A stretch of DNA of 64,000 nt from Sphagnum compactum (GCA_965153455.1 OZ234502.1:13299495-13363494); one strand, 5' to 3'; numbered from the stretch's first letter, positions 27,426 through 39,298 are shown. Notes: generated by a model not told the origin, from the letters alone. Translations and numbers: made by a program.

Positions 27426-28359
27426 AGACTATGAGCCACAAAGTTTGAGCACAAGCCAAAACAAGTGTTGGCCTGGCCATTTGGCCTAGTGTTAGAATAT
27501 TCTTGAAAATTTTGACCTAAGGTTAGAATATTGTGGAGCGTTTTGGTTTAGGGTTAGCATTTTTTTGGCATCTTGGCCTCGGCTTGGCCACTTTGGCTCA
27601 ATCCTAGGGTTAAAACCAGTATAGCTCTTTTTGTATTCTGTACTTAGGCCCTCAAACCTTATGGTCCTAGGCTCTCAAAAACATTTTGTCCTAGGACACC
27701 AAGTCCTAAGGTGTGGAAGCCAATGTCCCAAGGACTAGGTCCTGGCCTTTTGACAGGACAAAATAATTTATTTGTCTTGGGGTTTAGCCCTAGGACACAA
27801 GATCTGTAACATGTCCAGGGACCCTAACTAAAGGAATCTTTTAGGGTTTGCACATTACATTAGCAAGATCTGCAACATGTTGAGCCGAATTAATACCTTT
27901 GATTCTCAATTTACTTGGGTTATTTTTTGGGTAATAATCGACTCTTATGTATAATGGTCGGTTTTCAAATACCCATTTGAAAACCTCGGGTTATACTTCC
28001 CATGTAGGCTAAAAAGGCGACTTAACCTTAGTTATGTTGTGGTGGGCTTGACTGAGAGTAAAAAACTTGCTTTGATCTTTTTTTTTCTCCCATGATACAT
28101 ACATAGTTAGTGCCTACTTGAGGTCAAAAGCTCGAGGCAAACAAGGGCTCACACAAGGTGAAGGCAAGTAAGTGCAAGCCCGATTCTTGTAAAACCCATG
28201 GCCAAGGTCTTTACTTAGCATAAAGACCATGCTCAGATTTTATTTAATTTATTATGAAAATTCAAATATTTCACCATGCAAAAAATATAACTTAAAAAAA
28301 AATCCTCTAAGAAAAGAAACCAAAACCCTTCACAATATCATGACTCTATAATTGAATAT

Positions 28360-28640
28360 CTCATCCGTTAAAATTTTTTTTGGGGGTAGGTCTTTACATG
28401 CGGTAAGGGCCTCAAATCGAGGGCATTTACCAGAAGCCAGCTTGTGCTCAGGGTCCTTCTGCCATGGGGGCTCTTTCTTCTGGTAATGCCCTGGACCTTG
28501 GGCCTAAGCCCTACACTTTCGTGGGCCATACTCAATTGGCTACCCTTGTAAACACCGGGCAATGCTAGCCCAGTGTGGTGACCCGGCGGTGGTCCTCTGT
28601 TCCGTTCCCCAGAGGATTTCTCCAGAATAACGAACCTGAG
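28360..28640 (-). other. GC-rich insertion-like segment ending in poly(A) on the minus strand
   Basis: This GC-rich segment starts abruptly after AT-rich DNA. Read on the minus strand it ends ACCTACCCCC followed by an A-run, as a retroposed sequence would. I see no target duplication and no clear pol III boxes, so it may be a SINE-like or LTR fragment. It immediately precedes the GC-rich leader of the OTU gene. Confidence 0.3.
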
Positions 28641-30680
28641 CTTAAATTCAGGTTTGTCCCCTATCCGTTTTCCGAGCCTGGGAGAGCTTGTGCATTAGGT
28701 TCGTTGGCGCGGCAGATAACTGGTACGGTTCATGGACTTAGGTTCGGGGAATGATTGTAGAGGTTTTGGTATAGGTGTGGTACCGGGGCAGCAACGAGGC
28801 CGGAACCATCGTCCCCTCGTCTTACTCTCCTCTGGTTTCTCTTATGTGCGCGTCATCGTTTTCGTCCAAGCGCACAGAAGAAGAGAGGGGGGATTTTTTT
28901 GTTGGCGGAAAGCTGGGTTGTCGTCGCACCGAGGTTTTATGCAACGAACAAACTCCAGAGCGTATCTGCAAGCGGGTTCTTCCTGTGGTAATGCTTCTGT
29001 TAATCAGATTTTTTTCTTTTTTTGTTTCATGATGTTTTGAGAAAGTTTCGAACTATAGTTTTTTCCGCTTGATTTTTGGTGTGTGGTGGAGTCACGGGCT
29101 CTCCGGTTTCTTCTTTCTGCGGGTTTCGCGTTTGTGGAGTCTTTGTTGTTATGGAGCGTTTTTTTTTCCGGTCTTTCTTTAAAATTTCTAGAGGGCGGAT
29201 CCTTCTCTTCTTTCGCAGTTGCAGAATTCGTGGAGGAAACATTGACTGTCTGTATGTAGGGGTTTTCTGGTTTGTTCTACTCGGAGGATTGTTCTGTTTA
29301 TTTTTGAAGAGATTTTATCTGTGAAGTGCCTCCTTGTTGCTAAGGGTAAAGGTGGCAAGCGTACATCTCAGCCTCTCGCACGCGATTTCTTGCATTATAA
29401 TCGACTAATTGCTTGCAGAATGTGATTTAGCGGTCTTCTTCTCTGGAAATGCCTTTTCGGGAGCTTTCAGAGCTTCATTTTTTCTCTTTGTTTTCGTGCC
29501 TCTGTTCATCTCCACCTCTCGCTTAACCCGTCCTGGTTTACGGGGACTTTCCCTTTGCGGCCTTAGCCGTTTTTTCCTTCAGCTTGTTGGAGCACTTCAT
29601 TTAGAGCTCATAGCTCAGAGGGTTTTGTCTCCGCCAGTCAGGATTTCTCCGCATACCCGGCATGTACTCGCCAGTCGTTCTCCACGTGATAACAAAATAG
29701 GCTATTGCTTTTGAATTCCGACAAATATTGTTGCTGCAACCTTTCAAACTCCTAAGAAGTTGTAGAATTCAATGAAAGTGTTTTGGGGAATAGTGCCCCC
29801 CCGTCAGTGTTTAGTTGAGTTTTAGTGGCCTTGATTGATGTTTGACCTATAGATCAGAGTTGGCATGATTTGAGCTGTTTGCAATTCTGTGCACACAGAA
29901 TATGATCTTGTGTACCACATGTTCAAGAATAACTCAGTAGCAGTAGTCAATCCTGATAGTTTATCACATATGTGAAACATTGTGCAGGGATCCCATTCTA
30001 TCCATCAGGCATGCTAGGTTTTTGTTGCAAAAGCAAAATGAGACTTTACAATAGTAAGGGTCTCTTTCCATTAGGCTGCTGTGATCACAGCAGCCTAATG
30101 GAAAGCTACTGTTGTAGGAACTTGTTTCTTATTGCAGGGACAGTCAGCTTTCCATTGGAGAGCTGTAAGTGCTTTGAAAATAGTAATTACTCATGTTAGG
30201 AACTCTGGGAACACTTGTTTTCATGAAAAGGACAGATGTCACTTTATGGTGAGTCACAGTTTGACTCAACTCTTTTGACAGCTCCTGCAATCAGTCAGTG
30301 CTTAACCAACAGAGCTATGAGATGACTGAGAGCACAGCTAGTTGAAAAATCATAATGGAAAGGTACTGTGATCACAGTAGTCTCATGGAAAGATGTCCTA
30401 ACTGGTCTTGTTTGTAGGGCTTAGACTTAGGTATTCTTCAATATTCTAATTGCCCATGGTGGGCAACTGTTTATTACCTTGTGTGGTTGTATCTTACATT
30501 CAACTGGCATTTGGTGTTTATTATGTCCTCAAGCTTTGTTTAATTCTAAATCCTATTGCCTGAGTAGTCAAAGCCATGAGGAAGACTTACATCTGGTTTT
30601 CTTACAATCTGTCATATGATGAGTGAAGGGTATGATAGCAATACCTAATGCTCCCTTGTGGTCTTGGTTCATTTATGCAG
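28641..30680 (+). promoter_or_regulatory. promoter, leader exon and leader intron of the OTU4-like gene
   Basis: The first coding exon is entered through an acceptor at TTTATGCAG (ends 30680), so transcription starts upstream and a leader intron exists. The GC-rich stretch about 28.65-29.0 kb is the likely leader exon, with several possible donors after it. The transcription start and donor are not fixed. The intron holds the perfect palindrome at 30064. Confidence 0.4.
30064..30105. repeat. perfect 42-bp palindrome without spacer
   Basis: The left arm 30064-30084 (CTTTCCATTAGGCTGCTGTGA) is the exact reverse complement of 30085-30105, centred on TGATCA, with no loop. A related core (TACTGTGATCACAGTA, 30364-30379) followed by ATGGAAAG lies about 290 bp further on, which suggests the two mark the ends of, or insertions within, one repeat element. 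Confidence 0.9.
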
Positions 30681-30686
30681 ATTTGA

Positions 30687-32910
30687 ATGCCTTTTGTTTG
30701 GAAGCAGAGATGGACAAAGTGTGGTGATGACAAGCAATCAAATCAGCTCTTTGTCCGTCCTCAACATAGGATATCTGGCAAGAAATCTGTGTTCAAAAGA
30801 TCTGGAGCGCAGGGGCACATGCTTGGATCTGTGAGTTGCCGTTTGTTAGTCTCTAGCAAACCCTCATCTTTGTCATACTTGAGTCTTGCACAATCAAGCC
30901 GTTACAATTCAAAGCTTCAATCAGTAAAAGTGGCGCTGCCACCTACACACCCCTCCCGCTCTCATGTGCACTCCTTCAAGCTGATATCATGCCCTGCGGC
31001 AACTGCTAGCCTCCCGCGGACAATCAGGCGGCCACGAAGCCCAGGGCAGAATGCATACTCGCAGAAAAATGCATTCTCATCATCTGTCATGGACTCTTGT
31101 GGGCATCGACTGCCGTACTCTCCTGTGAAGGCATTTCATCCTCATTCAAGCTCTTGCTTGCTTGCTGGAAATGGGAGTGTGGGTCCAACTATTTGGCATG
31201 CACTTCTTCCTGCACGCCACCTCACACCCTTGGAGCGGGATCCTGGCTTGCCACCTAAGTGTGCAGTAGTTGGGGAAGCAGGGCTTGGGAGTCCAGCTTC
31301 AGCAGCCATTATTTCTGGCAGTGCTGAAGCCACTGTGGTGAGTGATCACACCCTGCAGACATATAAATTTTTGAATCTAGCAATTTTTTAAATTTTAATG
31401 GAGCATTTCTGTACGGATTTGAATCCAACAAATGTAGTTTTATATATTTCCTGTTCCATGTGTACAGCTCAACACTTTTTTTCTTGTTTTTGAAACATCA
31501 TTCAGAAGAGGACTTTTCACAGTCTCCATTAGTTTGACTGTGGAATGTGTGGAGCATGCTCAGCAATGTGTTTTGCTTATTTCAGGGTTTCTCTTTTGCA
31601 GGGCAAAGCTTCATCAAATAAGCGGGTCGCTTTGAGACACAGTGTATTTGCAATTGAAACTGTCAACCTGCCAAGGCTTGGTTGCTTGAATGGGAGATTT
31701 GCTATGGCTGTGGGATTACGTGAAGGGTCATGGAATGTTGCATGGGATGTCCGACCAGCCCGCTGGCTTCATGGCAGACATTCAGCCTGGCTACTCTTTG
31801 GTGTCTGTGCCTGTTTTTCTGCGGCAGCTGGTGCTTCTCTACCTCTTGTTGGTGGCAGTGTGCCTGTCCTCACTGAGGCCTTGGCTGAGAGGCAAACAAT
31901 CCCTCCAGCTTTGCCAGAGGATGGACAGCAGGGGCCCCAACCAGGCCACGGAAAGAAAGTCTACTCTGACTATTCTGTCATTGGTAAGACTGCTTCTGTT
32001 TTGCGATGGCTTCCATAGAATGATTAGAGTGCACTGTTGGAGTTTGTACATTCACAGGCTTTTGCCTTAGGGGAGTGGATAGATATCATCCTAGATATGA
32101 CTAAATGTGTCGTGAGTTCAGCACTAAATGAGGTTTTGGTATTATGATGGATGGGGGAGCAGGTATACCAGGAGATGGAAGGTGTCTGTTCCGAGCTGTG
32201 GCACATGGATCATGTGTCAGTAGTGGGCAGCAGGCTCCCAATGAAACCAGGCAACGTGAGCTTGCAGATGAATTACGCAACAAAGTTGTTGATGAGCTTA
32301 TTAAACGCCGAGATTCAACAGAGTGGTGGGTCTGGAGCTCTTACCAGTCACTATTACAAGGAACCACCAAGATTTTGATTGGATGTTCTAGACATTGGAT
32401 AGAATTGCTTGTGTCCCATGTATGAACTGTTTTTGCTGAATATTATTCTAAATTGGCAATGTGTTTGTAGGTTCATCGAGGGAGACTTTGACAAATATGT
32501 GAAGAGAATGCGCCAACCACATGTCTGGGGTGGTGAACCTGAGCTCCTTATGCTCTCGCATGTCCTCGAGTATGATTCTGACCTTGGATGGGATATTACT
32601 TTTCAGCTTTATCTCTTGCACCCTCCCTGTTCTTACCACATTATAAGAGATGCAGAAGAAAAGGTTCTGTAATTTTATGCAAAAGAAGGCATGTTGTGTG
32701 TCCAAAATGTTAAATCCTGATGGTGGATGCAGGATGCCCATCACTGTGTACATGGCTGAAGAGCGAAGCAAAGGAGGAGGTATAATTGCCATTGCAGAAT
32801 ATGGGCAAGAATATAGCAAGGGCAAGAAACCAGTTCGGGTACTTTACCATGGTTTTGGTCACTATGATGCGTTACACCTGCCCAATGAACAACTGAATGC
32901 AAATCTGTAG
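30687..32910 (+). CDS. OTU4: OTU-domain cysteine protease, OTU4-like deubiquitinase
   Basis: The predicted enzyme removes ubiquitin from proteins. Exons 30687-31337, 31602-31983, 32163-32325, 32471-32569 and 32733-32910 join in phase to exactly 491 codons (490 residues plus stop). The OTU domain covers about residues 340-485: GIPGDGRCLFRAVAHG gives the putative catalytic Asp349 and Cys352, EWFIEGDFDKYVKRM and HVWGGEPELLMLSHVL follow, and YHGFGHYDAL holds the catalytic His475. The first 217 residues are Ser/Pro/Arg-rich and low complexity. A hydrophobic segment before the domain (SAWLLFGVCACFSAAAGA, about residues 283-300) is like one I recall upstream of the domain in Arabidopsis OTU4 (At3g57810), so membrane or organelle association is possible. 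The start codon is the first ATG after the leader intron acceptor. Confidence 0.93.
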
Positions 32911-33998
32911 ATGCAGATAGAGGGACTGCGGCTTCAATGTAGTTTTTGCTTTGAGAAACAGAGTCATAAGAGGGAGTCAAGTTAATTGGGTTAAATGGAT
33001 AATAGCCCCTGAAATGCAGGCCAATAGAGGCAATTCTTTCATTGCAAATGAAATGGGTGAGAACAATTCTGTCAGTCTGTTACGATGAGGAACAATTTGG
33101 TGACCCAGGAGAGTTTGCATCACACCCAAGGAATGAGAAAATTGGGCTTGCGTCAGGAATATTTGAATACATGAGAAATTATTGAGTAGTGAGCCATAAG
33201 GGTATACAACCTATCTGGTGTTAAAAAGCAGTTTCAATTAGTCCTTATGTTGCCAAGAATGGGTCAGATAGAATCGTAGCCAGATTGATATTTTATTATA
33301 TAAGAGAAACTGCAAAATCATATAGCGAGATTGATGTTTCACCCCATTAGAGAAACTGCAAATTCTGGTGGTTTTCTATTGTTTGGACTTGTGCACAAAC
33401 TGATCACAGTAGTAGTACCCTTTTCAGTTTTGGCAAAAAGTATATTATTTTTTTTAAATGCTGAAATTTTAGAAAGTTAAGGTACTTCCTTGGCTGCTGA
33501 AAATTTAAAAAATTATTGTTTATTGAAGTTGAAATTTGTTTATTGGTGTCTTTTATCGGCCTAACAGTGCAGCCCTACAGAGAATCGTGTTGTCGTTTCT
33601 GTTAGCAGGGTTTTTAGAATTTTATATCATTTTGACTTTGTGTATGCAATAAATCTAAAAAATAAACCTCACTATTCAATGTTTGATGGTATGCCACTGG
33701 TTAGTGCCATATTTCTTGCAAGGGAATAATTCTTGGATTAAAATTCGTGCTGTGATCCAAAACATTTGCGTAGAACATTGGTGATGAAGAGCATGTTCAT
33801 ATTTTTAAATTTAAATATATATTTTTGAAAATTAATATAAAAAGTCTTTTTGGTGCCGAAAATAAAATTTCGAAATAAAATAATTATTAGGCAGTGAGAT
33901 GCCGAACCTGAAAAGGTATAGATAAACTGAGTAATCACGACACGTTGTTTTTGGTTTTTCAGTTTATAAATCACAATTTCTATCCAATTGTTATCAAA
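32911..33998. other. 3' region of the OTU gene and intergenic DNA
   Basis: The first few hundred bases after the stop are probably the OTU 3' UTR. The remainder is AT-rich. No gene is visible before the tRNA. Confidence 0.5.
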
Positions 33999-34080
33999 GT
34001 CGCTTTGGCCGAGTGGTTAAGGCGTGTGCCTGCTAAGTACATGGGGTTTCCCCGCGAGAGTTCGAATCTCTCAGGCGACG
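33999..34080 (+). tRNA. tRNA-Ser (anticodon GCU)
   Basis: This 82-nt gene folds as a class II tRNA. The acceptor stem GTCGCTT pairs with AGGCGAC with one G-U, and the discriminator base is G. Box A is TGGCCGAGTGGTTAAGGC, the anticodon loop contains CTGCTAA with anticodon GCT, a long variable arm (ATGGGGTTTCCCC region) is present as in serine tRNAs, and box B is GTTCGAATCTC. The CCA end is not encoded and there is no intron. Confidence 0.97.
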
Positions 34081-34106
34081 GATGAATGCAAAACTTAGCG
34101 ACTTGA

Positions 34107-34115
34107 TTTTTTTTT
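34107..34115 (+). terminator. RNA polymerase III T-run terminator
   Basis: A run of nine T residues 27 bp after the tRNA end is the first oligo-T downstream and fits a pol III terminator for the tRNA-Ser gene. Confidence 0.7.
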
Positions 34116-35791
34116 GCAGCTTCTCTGTTTTTGTTGTCAGAGACCAATTATGACCATTACTGTGTGGGTACCAGATAAAACTGGCGATAGTTTTATTAAT
34201 ACTGCACAAAAGTGTCGCCAGTTAATGTGAAATCTTACTCAACATGTCCGAGGACGCTCGCCAGTAAATTACTACAGTACAAAAATGCAAAAAAACAAGA
34301 CTGATACTTACGTGTTTGCATTTGAAGACAACGCAGCTTTTTCCAGTTCATTGTAACCATGTTGTAGCCTTGATGAGAAAGTCATCAAGTGTACTCTTTG
34401 CGTGCTTTATGGCAAACTCTCCTGCACCCTTTGTTGGAAGTGCACATAACTGCTGTAGCCCTTAGGTGATGGAAGGCACCTACCTACACTGGTAACATGG
34501 GTTTTTTAAAACCCTAAATATTTTTTGGTTGCTTCTTAACGATATATATATACCATCCCCAGACTTAATCTCTATCTCTGAGTACAAATTTTACATTTCC
34601 CAGGCTAAATAGGTACACTGTAGTATCTAGGCTGGTTCACCATCAAGGTACCTAATAATAATAATATTTTTATCAGAGTTATGTTTGGCAGAGAAAATGA
34701 AAATAATTTACAATTTGACATTATACTAAATAATGAAGCTATTGTGCTTGAGAGCTTCACTCAGAGCTTTGGCATGACGACAAGTATGTGTTTTTCAAAA
34801 AAGTATGTACAATTCCGAAAACTAATTAGTTAGTGCCTAACTAGGCTGGGTTGGTGCTACTGTAATCTCTCATTTTATATGTTTTATGGGTGTAACTGGG
34901 AAGAAACAATTAGCTCTAACTCTATGTTGAATGTGATACTAAACAGTGGTAGACAGTCGAGAGAGCCAATGAGGAGCTGTGACTGGACCTGCTCCAAGTG
35001 GTTTCACTCAAGAAGCTCAAGGTACGAGTGTAGTAGGTGCTGGTTCACCCGGGCATAACTTTTATAGGTTATACGAGTACAAATGTATCTGAGGATTACA
35101 AGGCACTTGTTTACAGTTATTTGTTCATTGCAAGTCCACCCAGCCCCCCTGGTTCGGCCTCTACTAGTGTTTATGGCATCAAACATAGAATGTTGATTGT
35201 TTGGTGGGAGATTTGGGGTCTCTGAAAAACAATGTAAAAATGGTATAAACAAAGAAAGTCAAAAATGAATTTGATTTACCTAGTCCCCTTGGTCACTAAA
35301 TGATGCAGGCAAAATACCACACCTCTCCTAAGATGGAACCACTTTTCGAGATGGTTGTAGCCCTGTGCTAATAATGTGACAGTTCAGCTAAATGGGTACA
35401 AGATTGGTTCCATGTACCAAGTTATCAACCTATGGGACCACAAAAAAAGAAGACTGACCTCTCGAACATGAACTGAAGTTGCTTCTTTTGCATGAAGAGA
35501 ACCAGTGAGGTGAACCTTGAGATTCTCTAGTCCAGATTAATTGATTGGGATCTAACACAGTAAAAACATGTTAACATAGGAAACTAGTATTTCAGCCTTG
35601 ATTGAAAGGCGGGTGCAATGGAGATTTTCATGTTTTAGTCATGAGGTATTATCCTATCATTGTTCTGAAGCATTGCCCAAACTTGGAAGCTTTGTAGCTA
35701 GGATAAGCATTGCTATTGTAGATGTATCTTGAAGGTGTCCGCTTGGCATGTAGTGGGGTCTCTAAACTTCTACTATGTGATCTTCAAAAAC
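34116..35791. other. intergenic DNA, no gene recognised
   Basis: No coding exon, RNA gene or element can be supported. A short TATATATATA tract lies near 34542 and an ATAATAATAATA tract near 34654. Confidence 0.5.
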
Positions 35792-35804
35792 CAATTCAAG
35801 CAAC

Positions 35805-35991
35805 CTCAGGGGTGATGGCTCACTGGTATAGCCCATTCTGGGGCCCTGCAACCACAAAAGGTTCTGGGTTCGAACCCAGTGTGGACATGTGAAACTCCTG
35901 AAGGCTGTCTGCCACTGAGCTTGACTTTGGGGTGCCAATGGCTTGTCAGGTGACATCTGCCGTTCTGCTTCAAAAAACAAAAAACAAAAAA
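35805..35991 (+). mobile_element. tRNA-derived SINE with target-site duplication
   Basis: This 187-bp retroposon is flanked by an exact 13-bp direct repeat, CAATTCAAGCAAC, at 35792-35804 and 35992-36004. The head carries pol III promoter boxes like those of a tRNA: GGCTCACTGGTATAGC (box A-like) and GGGTTCGAACCC (box B). The 3' end is an A-rich tail of CAAAAAA repeats. These are the hallmarks of a plant SINE copied by LINE machinery. The perfect duplication implies a fairly young insertion. Confidence 0.92.
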
Positions 35992-36004
35992 CAATTCAAG
36001 CAAC

Positions 36005-36412
36005 AGTGCATGGCAAGACATCAGACAATTCCTTGTATACGGTCAGCAGGAAAAAACCATGATGGATGACCTAATTTTTCGGAGTTTGCCGCAAGTACAC
36101 CTATAATGGAATCTGAGATCAAAATTCAATGTAGACTATTCAGACAAAGCAAAACAATGGCAGGACAGATAGCATGTTGACAACAGTGGGTTGAGGCAAA
36201 TGCAAACAACTTTAGTCTACACCTTGATCAAGTTCAAACTTTACCAAAAGGAACTGATCACACACTATTAGTATTATTCAGTTCATTACAGCTTCTAGTT
36301 GCAAGAGAAACAAAAGAGAGAGGTATAGTCACAGACATGCACATATCAAAACAGATACAGCCGCTTTGTTCCTGTATTTGACAGCAAGGGACTTGGACTG
36401 TGAAAAGTTTGT
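36005..36412. other. downstream region of the complex I gene
   Basis: This stretch is probably the 3' UTR and downstream flank of the minus-strand gene ending at 36413. No other feature is seen. Confidence 0.45.
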
Positions 36413-38328
36413 CTAAGGGAAGTAGTCCTGCCAGTTGTGGTAGTATGCTTTACGCTGCTCCTTGTTCATGAACTTGTTCCACTGTTGCAAGCACACACCA
36501 TGTCTTCCCTCAGAAAGTTCCAGACCCTGAGTTTAGAGCTAGCTTAGAGCAAGACATATCCCAAACTTTCCACCCAAAGACAAAGTAGGCATAGAGGAAG
36601 GAGATGGACCTTGAATTCATATGGTTTCCCTTGCTTCCTGGCTCGTTTCAGTTGATGATTCTCACACACCATTGCATGGTCATGCCAGCTGCAAGATTCA
36701 CATGATGCCCTTAGATGCAATATTTTGTGAAGCCAAACAGAAAAAGAAAGAACTAGCCACATATTGAAAACTAAAATGAGAAGCATCAAGCCCCCTCCCC
36801 CTTGTTTTGCACTTGGAGTCTGAACCTTGACAATGCAGCATAAATCTACAAGATACAAATAAATTTCAGGAAGCCAAAAGTGACCAAATCCTTATCTTTT
36901 CTGTCACCCCCAAGAGAGAAGAACTGATAGAAAATTCCACCAGATCTCTGCACATGACTTTTCCTCGTGTTTTGAAACAAAAGTGGAAGCTAAAAACCAC
37001 TATGAAAACAGCCAAAACAACCAGAACAAAAGAACCCTGATCTGCAATATTTTTTGAAGTTGGCATGTCCACAGATGAAACACAACCACTACCAAAGGCA
37101 TTTAACACAGGTGAAGTCAAAACTGAAAGAGCTCCCAACAGGTAGAAGTAATTCCCACTAGTTGGGATTTGAACCAATAGTCAACACTAATAAACAAAGC
37201 CTGCAACTGCAACTTAAACAAGAACAAATTCTCACTATACAGCACAGGTCTAGATACAGAACCCTAAAATCTGATTCTCAAGAAAAATTGTAACTAGTTC
37301 TCAAGTAATCCAGAAATCACATAAACCAAATTCACAGAAAAACCCAAATAAAATTCAGCCCCTAAAACCCAAGAGGGTGCAAGAAATGGAGATGAGTGAA
37401 GCTCACTGCTAGCAAAGGATATTTGCAATCATCTCCACTTCATTACATCAGATAAATCCCTGAGATATTCTTCTTCAATTTTCTTCAACAGACTTGAGAT
37501 ATTGCAATAAGCAATTTAAAAGATGGCTGAAAGACTGCTTTTGCCTCATTGCTCCGTGTGATAAGATTACAAGAGAAACGAAATTCGCACTTCTCCCACA
37601 CAGGAAACATACCAAGGCCATAAACCCTAACCCTAGCCATGACACCCATGGCAAGAGAATATTACTCACCAGAGCTTGAACACAAATCTCTTAGATCTGA
37701 AGGACTGCATTTGCCTCATAGCTAGCTACATGTGATAATATTACATGAGAAAGGAAATTCGCACTTCTGCCCTACAGGAAACATACCAAGGCCATCAACG
37801 CTACCCCTATCCACGACTCCCATGGCAAGAGAATACTACTGCACAAAGCTTGAACACAAATCTCATACTAAAGCATTCTAATGAAGGGGAAGAAGGAAAA
37901 ATTTTGAAAAGGGAAAGGTAAAAAGGACGATTGTAAGAGCTTCGAAAACAATCCTAAACCCTAAACCTTAAACCCTAAACAACATCTTCACAGCAAAATT
38001 TCCACGATTCACTCAAGCCAAAGAAAAGAAAAGAAATGTGAGAGACAGGGATGGACGAGTGAAACGGGGTGAAGGATTTTCTTCTGCAGAATTTTTTTAA
38101 AAATGCAAACCAGAGAGAAGGTTGGGTGGAGGGGGGAACAAGGCAAAAGAAGAATTCGACGACATAGATTTACTTGAACGTGTTGTTGCACTGCTCCCAG
38201 TAGTAAGGGCAGACGATAGAGTAGGCAGAGAAGACGACTGAGCCCCAGAAGATGGAGCTGAAGGCGCCCTTGTCGGAGTGAGGGACCCCGGGGTCCCCTG
38301 TATAAGCTGGCCCGAACATCTTCTCCAT
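36413..38328 (-). CDS. plant-type mitochondrial complex I small subunit (At1g67350-like)
   Basis: Three exons, 38174-38328, 36610-36688 and 36413-36481, join in phase to 100 codons plus TAG. The protein starts MEKMFGPAYTGDPGVPHSD, has one hydrophobic segment (SSIFWGSVVFSAYSIVCPYYW, about residues 25-45), then NWHDHAMVCENHQLKRARK, KPYEFK, and ends HNWQDYFP. The size, the FGPAYTGDPGVPH start and the Trp/Tyr-rich DYFP end match my memory of the plant complex I membrane-arm subunit At1g67350; that assignment is from recall. It would act in the mitochondrial inner membrane. Intron 1 is long and holds a tandem duplication and a telo-box cluster. The frame is open upstream to 38586, but MEKMFGP is the family start. 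Confidence 0.75.
37533..37868. repeat. tandem duplication, period 170 bp, inside intron 1
   Basis: Unit 1 starts at 37533 and unit 2 at 37703. Shared words include TTGCCTCAT, GAAATTCGCACTTCT, CAGGAAACATACCAAGGCCAT, CCCATGGCAAGAGAATA and GCTTGAACACAAATCTC. Divergence is modest. It lies wholly inside the first intron of the complex I gene. Confidence 0.8.
37951..37980 (-). promoter_or_regulatory. telo-box cluster
   Basis: CCTAAACCCTAAACC and TTAAACCCTAAAC are overlapping interstitial telomere-type motifs about 190 bp inside intron 1. Telo-boxes near plant gene starts are associated with housekeeping expression; the role here is inferred. Confidence 0.45.
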
Positions 38329-39296
38329 CTCTTCTACGGCTACAATTTCTTTCTCTCCAACTCTCGACCAACCTTCCCCTTTCCTTCTCTTAAACAAAAT
38401 TCCACAACACGCACACACACCACACCCTTTTCTCTCTCTCCTTCCCCTCCTGAACGCAAATCGGCCCGTTTGCACACAAACGCCACAGAACCAGCAGACG
38501 AGGGGGGGGGCCTTCATGGACCCCATCCCACGTACATACGAAGACGTATCTCTACGCGTACACAGTACAAAATACGTATTGAGCAATGTGCATTGGCTGC
38601 AAATCCACTAATCAATGGCTGCCAACTAGACACATCAGAACAGTGATTTGAGCCAACATGGATGAAAGAGAGAGAGAGAGACAACATGGATGAAAACCCT
38701 TTTTTAATTTAATCCTTAAATCACACTTTAGCTTTTTTTTTTTTGGTGAGTAGCTAATTTGTCATTGTGAGTGCCATATTAAAATGCATGCATTAATCCA
38801 TGTTTTTTTTGTTTTTTTTTTTTTTTTTTGAGGTCAATGAAGCTTTAAGTCCAACAATGGGCAACATTTGCCTAGTCTTGTATGAGCTCAATCTTATAGC
38901 TTTGCTATCTCATCATCCTTTATTTGATTTTGAGTGAATTTTTTTAATAAAAGAATCATGAGTTTGTAAACTTTGAATGTATCAAATTGGATTTATGATT
39001 CACTTCATGGATGGACGAGTAGATTGAAAACCAAATTTCTAACTAACGTTCAAATAGGGATAAAACGATTGTAAAATGGGCTTAGGCTCTTAGGGGTTAA
39101 AATTTGAACCTACCATAAATGGTAGAGTCATTATCCAAAGGAAATGCTTGTTAATTAAGCCACCAATCTAAAGAGGAAGTGGAATTACAAGATGAAAAGA
39201 TTGGGGAATCCCGAAGTTGAATTGCTACAAATTAGGTGTTAAAAGGCTAGGTATTGTTGGTCAAGATCTTAACTATCTATTACAAATGTAATAAGC
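38329..39296. other. promoter side of the complex I gene, then AT-rich DNA
   Basis: The first few hundred bases are probably the 5' UTR and promoter of the minus-strand complex I gene, which would lie at about 38.33-38.6 kb. A long T-run (about 38803-38830) and AT-rich sequence follow up to the transposon. No further gene is seen. Confidence 0.45.
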
Positions 39297-39298
39297 TA

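Larger units (their letters stand above)
19951..28359. other. AT-rich gene-poor block
   Basis: About 8.4 kb are AT-rich and lack any supportable gene. Two minus-strand frames (20110-20496 and 21596-22015) are the longest; they are Asn/Lys/Phe-rich and may be remnants of transposon proteins, but I cannot match a family. The block contains a degenerate tandem array (21335-21603), a G-run (23408-23432) and a tandem duplication (about 27040-27425). Confidence 0.55.

Noticed and set aside
35850-35885. Possible second tRNA gene from the GGTTCGAACCC box
   Set aside because: There is no acceptor stem or cloverleaf, and the flanking duplications and A-rich tail show it is a SINE.
38803-38830. Long T-run as a SINE tail or terminator
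   Set aside because: No associated element body or target duplication was found; treated as simple sequence.
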